Shown here one piece after another: positions 48,708 through 51,426 of a stretch of DNA of 51,426 nucleotides. Positions within the stretch are counted from its first letter, which is position 1. Each line of letters begins with the position of its first letter. Origin of the DNA: JBJHCA01 sp050485785 (GTDB lineage: Bacteria > Bacteroidota > Bacteroidia > Chitinophagales > Saprospiraceae). The stretch covers positions 1 through 51,426 of the forward strand of contig JBJHCA010000012.1 of the NCBI GenBank assembly GCA_050485785.1, read 5' to 3'. The notes beneath the pieces are model-generated. The model made no database searches and was not told the DNA's origin. It was given only the letters and a program-made list of their open reading frames with translations. Position numbers and translations under genes: made by a program.

Positions 48708-51426
48708 ATGATCCTGAATGCGGTCATAAAGTTTTTCCTTGAAAACAAGCTTGTAACGGCATTAATGCTCATGCTGTTTGTAGGCTGGGGAATAGTAACG
48801 GCTCCATTCAACTGGGATATTGATTTTTTACCTCGGGATCCTGTTCCGGTAGATGCTATTCCGGATATTGGTGAGAATCAACAGATCGTATTCACGGAAT
48901 GGATGGGCAGGAGTCCCCAGGATGTAGAGGATCAGATAACTTATCCTCTGACTACAGCGCTATTGGGTCTGCCTGGAGTTACCTCTGTGCGCAGTACTTC
49001 CATGTTCGGGCTTTCGTTTATTGCCATCATTTTTGATGAGAAGGTTGAATATTACTGGAGCCGAACCAGGGTATTGGAAAAGCTAAATTCCCTTTCACCG
49101 GAAATGCTGCCTCAAGGGGTTTCTCCAAACCTGGGCCCTGATGCCACCGCCCTGGGACAGGTATTTTGGTATACCCTGGAAGGAAGGGATGAAAAAGGTA
49201 AACCCGCCGGAGGATGGGATCTTCACGAACTGAGAAGTATCCAGGACTTTTATGTAAAATACGGGCTTACTGCCACTGAAGGTGTATCTGAAGTAGCTTC
49301 CATTGGGGGCTTCGTCAAGGAATATCAGGTTGACCTAGATCCAGTGGCCATGAAAGCCCATGATGTAAGTATCATGATGGTGATGGACGCCATCAGGAAC
49401 AGTAACCTCGACATTGGCGCTAATACCGTTGAATTGAATCTGGTGGAGTATTATGTCCGCGGCCTGGGCTATGTCAAAAATCTCCAGGATATTCAACAGG
49501 CAGTAGTCAGGGTGGCCAATAATATTCCAATTCGAATTCGGGATATTGCCAAAGTGAATATTGGTCCTGCCCCGCGCGGGCACAGCGGATTTCTCGATAA
49601 AGGGGGATCAGAAGCCGTTGGCGGAGTGGTTATTGCCAGATACGGGGACAACCCTTTGAAAGTAATACAAAATGTCAAGGACAAAATTGAGGAAATAAGT
49701 CCCGGCCTGCCTTCCAAAACTCTGCCTGACGGCACGGTCTCCAAAGTAACCATTGTTCCGTTTTACGATCGCACTGAGCTGATCTATGAAACATTGGGTA
49801 CACTTAATGAAGCCATCAGATTACAGATACTGATCACCATAATAGTCATCATTATTATGGTTTTTCATTTGCGGGCCTCACTCATGATATCAGCACTGCT
49901 GCCTCTGGCTGTATTGATGTGCTTTATTATGATGAAATACCTGAATGTGGATGCCAACATAGTTGCCCTTTCAGGTATAGCCATTGCTATTGGTACCATG
50001 GTAGACCTGGGCATAATTTTAAGTGAGAATATTTTGCGGCATAAAGATGAAGCCCCTTCCGGGCAACCGCTCATCAAAACCATATACAACGCGTCCACTG
50101 AGGTATCTTCTGCAATTCTTACTGCAGTATCGACAACCATCGTCAGTTTTCTGCCCGTATTTACCTTGCAGGCTGCCGAAGGAAAACTCTTTGGCCCCCT
50201 GGCATATACCAAAACATTTGCGCTTGTTGCAGCATTGATCATCACTTTGTTTATGTTGCCGGCTTTTGCCCATTGGTTGTTTTCTCTTAGAACCACCCGT
50301 AAGCTCTATCGTTATGCATTGAATTTTATCCTGATTGTTTCAGGTATTGTATTATTAGCGTGGTCCACCTGGGCCGGAGTAGTACTGATTCTCTTAGGGC
50401 TCAATAATATTTTGGGAATTCTTGCCGGACAAAAAAAGTTACTCTCAGAGAAAGTCAATTCGTTTTACAGCCGTTACCATAGTACTGTTACCATTGCAAT
50501 TATAGCGTTTGCTGTGGCGTGGCTGCTGGCCCGCGAATGGATGCCATTAGGTGTAACCAACAGTCTGGTGCTCAATTTCCTTTTTATCGCCTTGATCATT
50601 GGAGGGGTGCTGGGCGGGTTTAAGCTTTTTATCCGGTTTTATCCCTCTATTTTGAACTGGTGTTTGGAACACAAAAAAACCTTTTTACTGTTTCCGGTAC
50701 TGATTATTTTATTGGGAGTGAATGTTTGGCTCGGATTTAACAGGGTTTTTGGTTTTTTGCCCAACATCGCCGATAAGATTGGATGGAATATCCGGACTAC
50801 TTCTGTGTGGAGTTCTTTAGCCCATACTTTTCCCGGGCTCGAAAAAGAATTTATGCCGGCACTGGATGAAGGTTCTTTTCTTCTCATGCCCACGTCTATG
50901 CCTCATTCGGGTGTTGAAGCCAATTTGAAATACCTGCAACTATTGGATATGAGGGTTCAGGCCATTCCTGAGGTTGAGCTGGTAGTTGGTAAAGCCGGCA
51001 GGGTTGAAAGTGCCCTGGATCCTGCTCCGGTCTCTATGTTTGAGAATGTCATTTTGTATAAATCGGAGTACATCAATGATGAAAACGGTTACCCTGTCCG
51101 ATTTAAAGTAAACCGTGACGGTGAGTTTCAAAAAGATGCCGACGGCAACCTGATCCCTGATAATAAAGGACGGTATTACAGGCAGTGGCGTGATCACATA
51201 AGAACTCCCGATGACATCTGGCATGAAATTGTCAATGCCACCGGCGATATTCCTGGTGTAACTTCTGCTCCAAAACTTCAGCCTATCGAAACCAGGCTGG
51301 TAATGCTTCAAACCGGTATGAGAGCACCAATGGGCTTAAAGGTCTTTGGCCCTGATCTGAAAAGTATCGAAGCGTTCAGCCTTGAAATTGAGCAGCTGCT
51401 CAAAGAAGTGCCCTCTGTAAAACCCC
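48708..51426 (+). CDS. cusA: CusA-type heavy-metal RND efflux pump (3' end missing)
   Basis: The frame opens at ATG 48708 and stays open to the window edge: 906 codons of an expected 1050 or more. Heavy-metal efflux RND features: N-terminal TM1 (LVTALMLMLFVGWGIVTAPF), VDAIPDIGENQQIVFTEWMG, the porter domains, and the TM4 proton-relay segment AIAIGTMVDLGIILSENILR. Then come FMPALDEGSFLLMPTSMPHSG and VMLQTGMRAPMGLKVFG, Met-rich stretches at the place of the substrate-binding methionines. Role: pumps Cu(I)/Ag(I) from periplasm or cytoplasm across the outer membrane with CusB/CusC-type partners, which should lie just beyond the window. Co-transcribed with the small HMA and lipoprotein genes. Confidence 0.92.
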   Translation, partial: MILNAVIKFFLENKLVTALMLMLFVGWGIVTAPFNWDIDFLPRDPVPVDAIPDIGENQQIVFTEWMGRSPQDVEDQITYPLTTALLGLPGVTSVRSTSMFGLSFIAIIFDEKVEYYWSRTRVLEKLNSLSPEMLPQGVSPNLGPDATALGQVFWYTLEGRDEKGKPAGGWDLHELRSIQDFYVKYGLTATEGVSEVASIGGFVKEYQVDLDPVAMKAHDVSIMMVMDAIRNSNLDIGANTVELNLVEYYVRGLGYVKNLQDIQQAVVRVANNIPIRIRDIAKVNIGPAPRGHSGFLDKGGSEAVGGVVIARYGDNPLKVIQNVKDKIEEISPGLPSKTLPDGTVSKVTIVPFYDRTELIYETLGTLNEAIRLQILITIIVIIIMVFHLRASLMISALLPLAVLMCFIMMKYLNVDANIVALSGIAIAIGTMVDLGIILSENILRHKDEAPSGQPLIKTIYNASTEVSSAILTAVSTTIVSFLPVFTLQAAEGKLFGPLAYTKTFALVAALIITLFMLPAFAHWLFSLRTTRKLYRYALNFILIVSGIVLLAWSTWAGVVLILLGLNNILGILAGQKKLLSEKVNSFYSRYHSTVTIAIIAFAVAWLLAREWMPLGVTNSLVLNFLFIALIIGGVLGGFKLFIRFYPSILNWCLEHKKTFLLFPVLIILLGVNVWLGFNRVFGFLPNIADKIGWNIRTTSVWSSLAHTFPGLEKEFMPALDEGSFLLMPTSMPHSGVEANLKYLQLLDMRVQAIPEVELVVGKAGRVESALDPAPVSMFENVILYKSEYINDENGYPVRFKVNRDGEFQKDADGNLIPDNKGRYYRQWRDHIRTPDDIWHEIVNATGDIPGVTSAPKLQPIETRLVMLQTGMRAPMGLKVFGPDLKSIEAFSLEIEQLLKEVPSVKP

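Overview
The window looks like chromosome of a free-living member of the Bacteroidota, probably of the Flavobacteriales/Sphingobacteriales type. Three things point there: several secreted proteins end in a type IX secretion (T9SS) C-terminal sorting domain; many genes have the Bacteroidota -7 promoter box TAnnTTTG just upstream while Shine-Dalgarno sequences are mostly absent; and the gene families (GH3, DUF6794, BtuB/BtuG, REC-PAS kinases with ASHxLQEP H-boxes, HMA-AraC regulators) are typical of the phylum. No insertion sequence, prophage or CRISPR array is visible.

Layout. 1-11.8 kb is a surface/secretion block: a huge cysteine-rich T9SS protein cut by the window start (18 tandem units of about 33 aa), a four-FN3 T9SS protein, an L-type-lectin-like protein, and two related PA-domain T9SS proteins. 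11.9-15.5 kb holds an S9 prolyl-oligopeptidase-type peptidase and a cysteine-synthase-like enzyme. 15.5-20.9 kb, all on the minus strand, has a methyltransferase/PAP2/ZIP transporter run and then a cobalamin riboswitch that leads a TonB receptor (BtuB type) and a surface lipoprotein beta-propeller (BtuG type). 21-33 kb is mixed housekeeping: a GlmM-type mutase, SdpI-like protein, GH3 protein, a lipoprotein plus GNAT pair, tRNA-Arg(CCG), a tandem universal stress protein, a DUF6794 protein, an MntA/HepT toxin-antitoxin locus whose toxin is a pseudogene, cystathionine beta-synthase, a MaoC dehydratase, an Rrf2 regulator and a GNAT-nitrilase fusion.

33.5-44.75 kb is a tightly packed five-gene phosphorelay operon: a soluble kinase of about 2690 aa with about 13 PAS and 3 GAF domains, a six-TM kinase, a stand-alone receiver, a REC-PAS-DHp protein with no ATPase domain, and a second stand-alone receiver. 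The first junctions are 4-bp ATGA overlaps.

45-51.4 kb is a copper/heavy-metal resistance locus: an AraC-family regulator with an N-terminal HMA-like metal domain, a CopA-type P1B ATPase, a small HMA protein, a metal-binding lipoprotein and a CusA-type RND pump that runs off the window end. The most interesting signal is here. The copA promoter and the promoter of the HMA/lipoprotein/cusA operon share a direct repeat, ATGNTGTAA-N12-ATGRTGTAAC, with 21-bp periodicity and an identical distance to the -7 TTTG. This is the geometry expected of an AraC-type activator operator, and the regulator gene lies immediately beside it.
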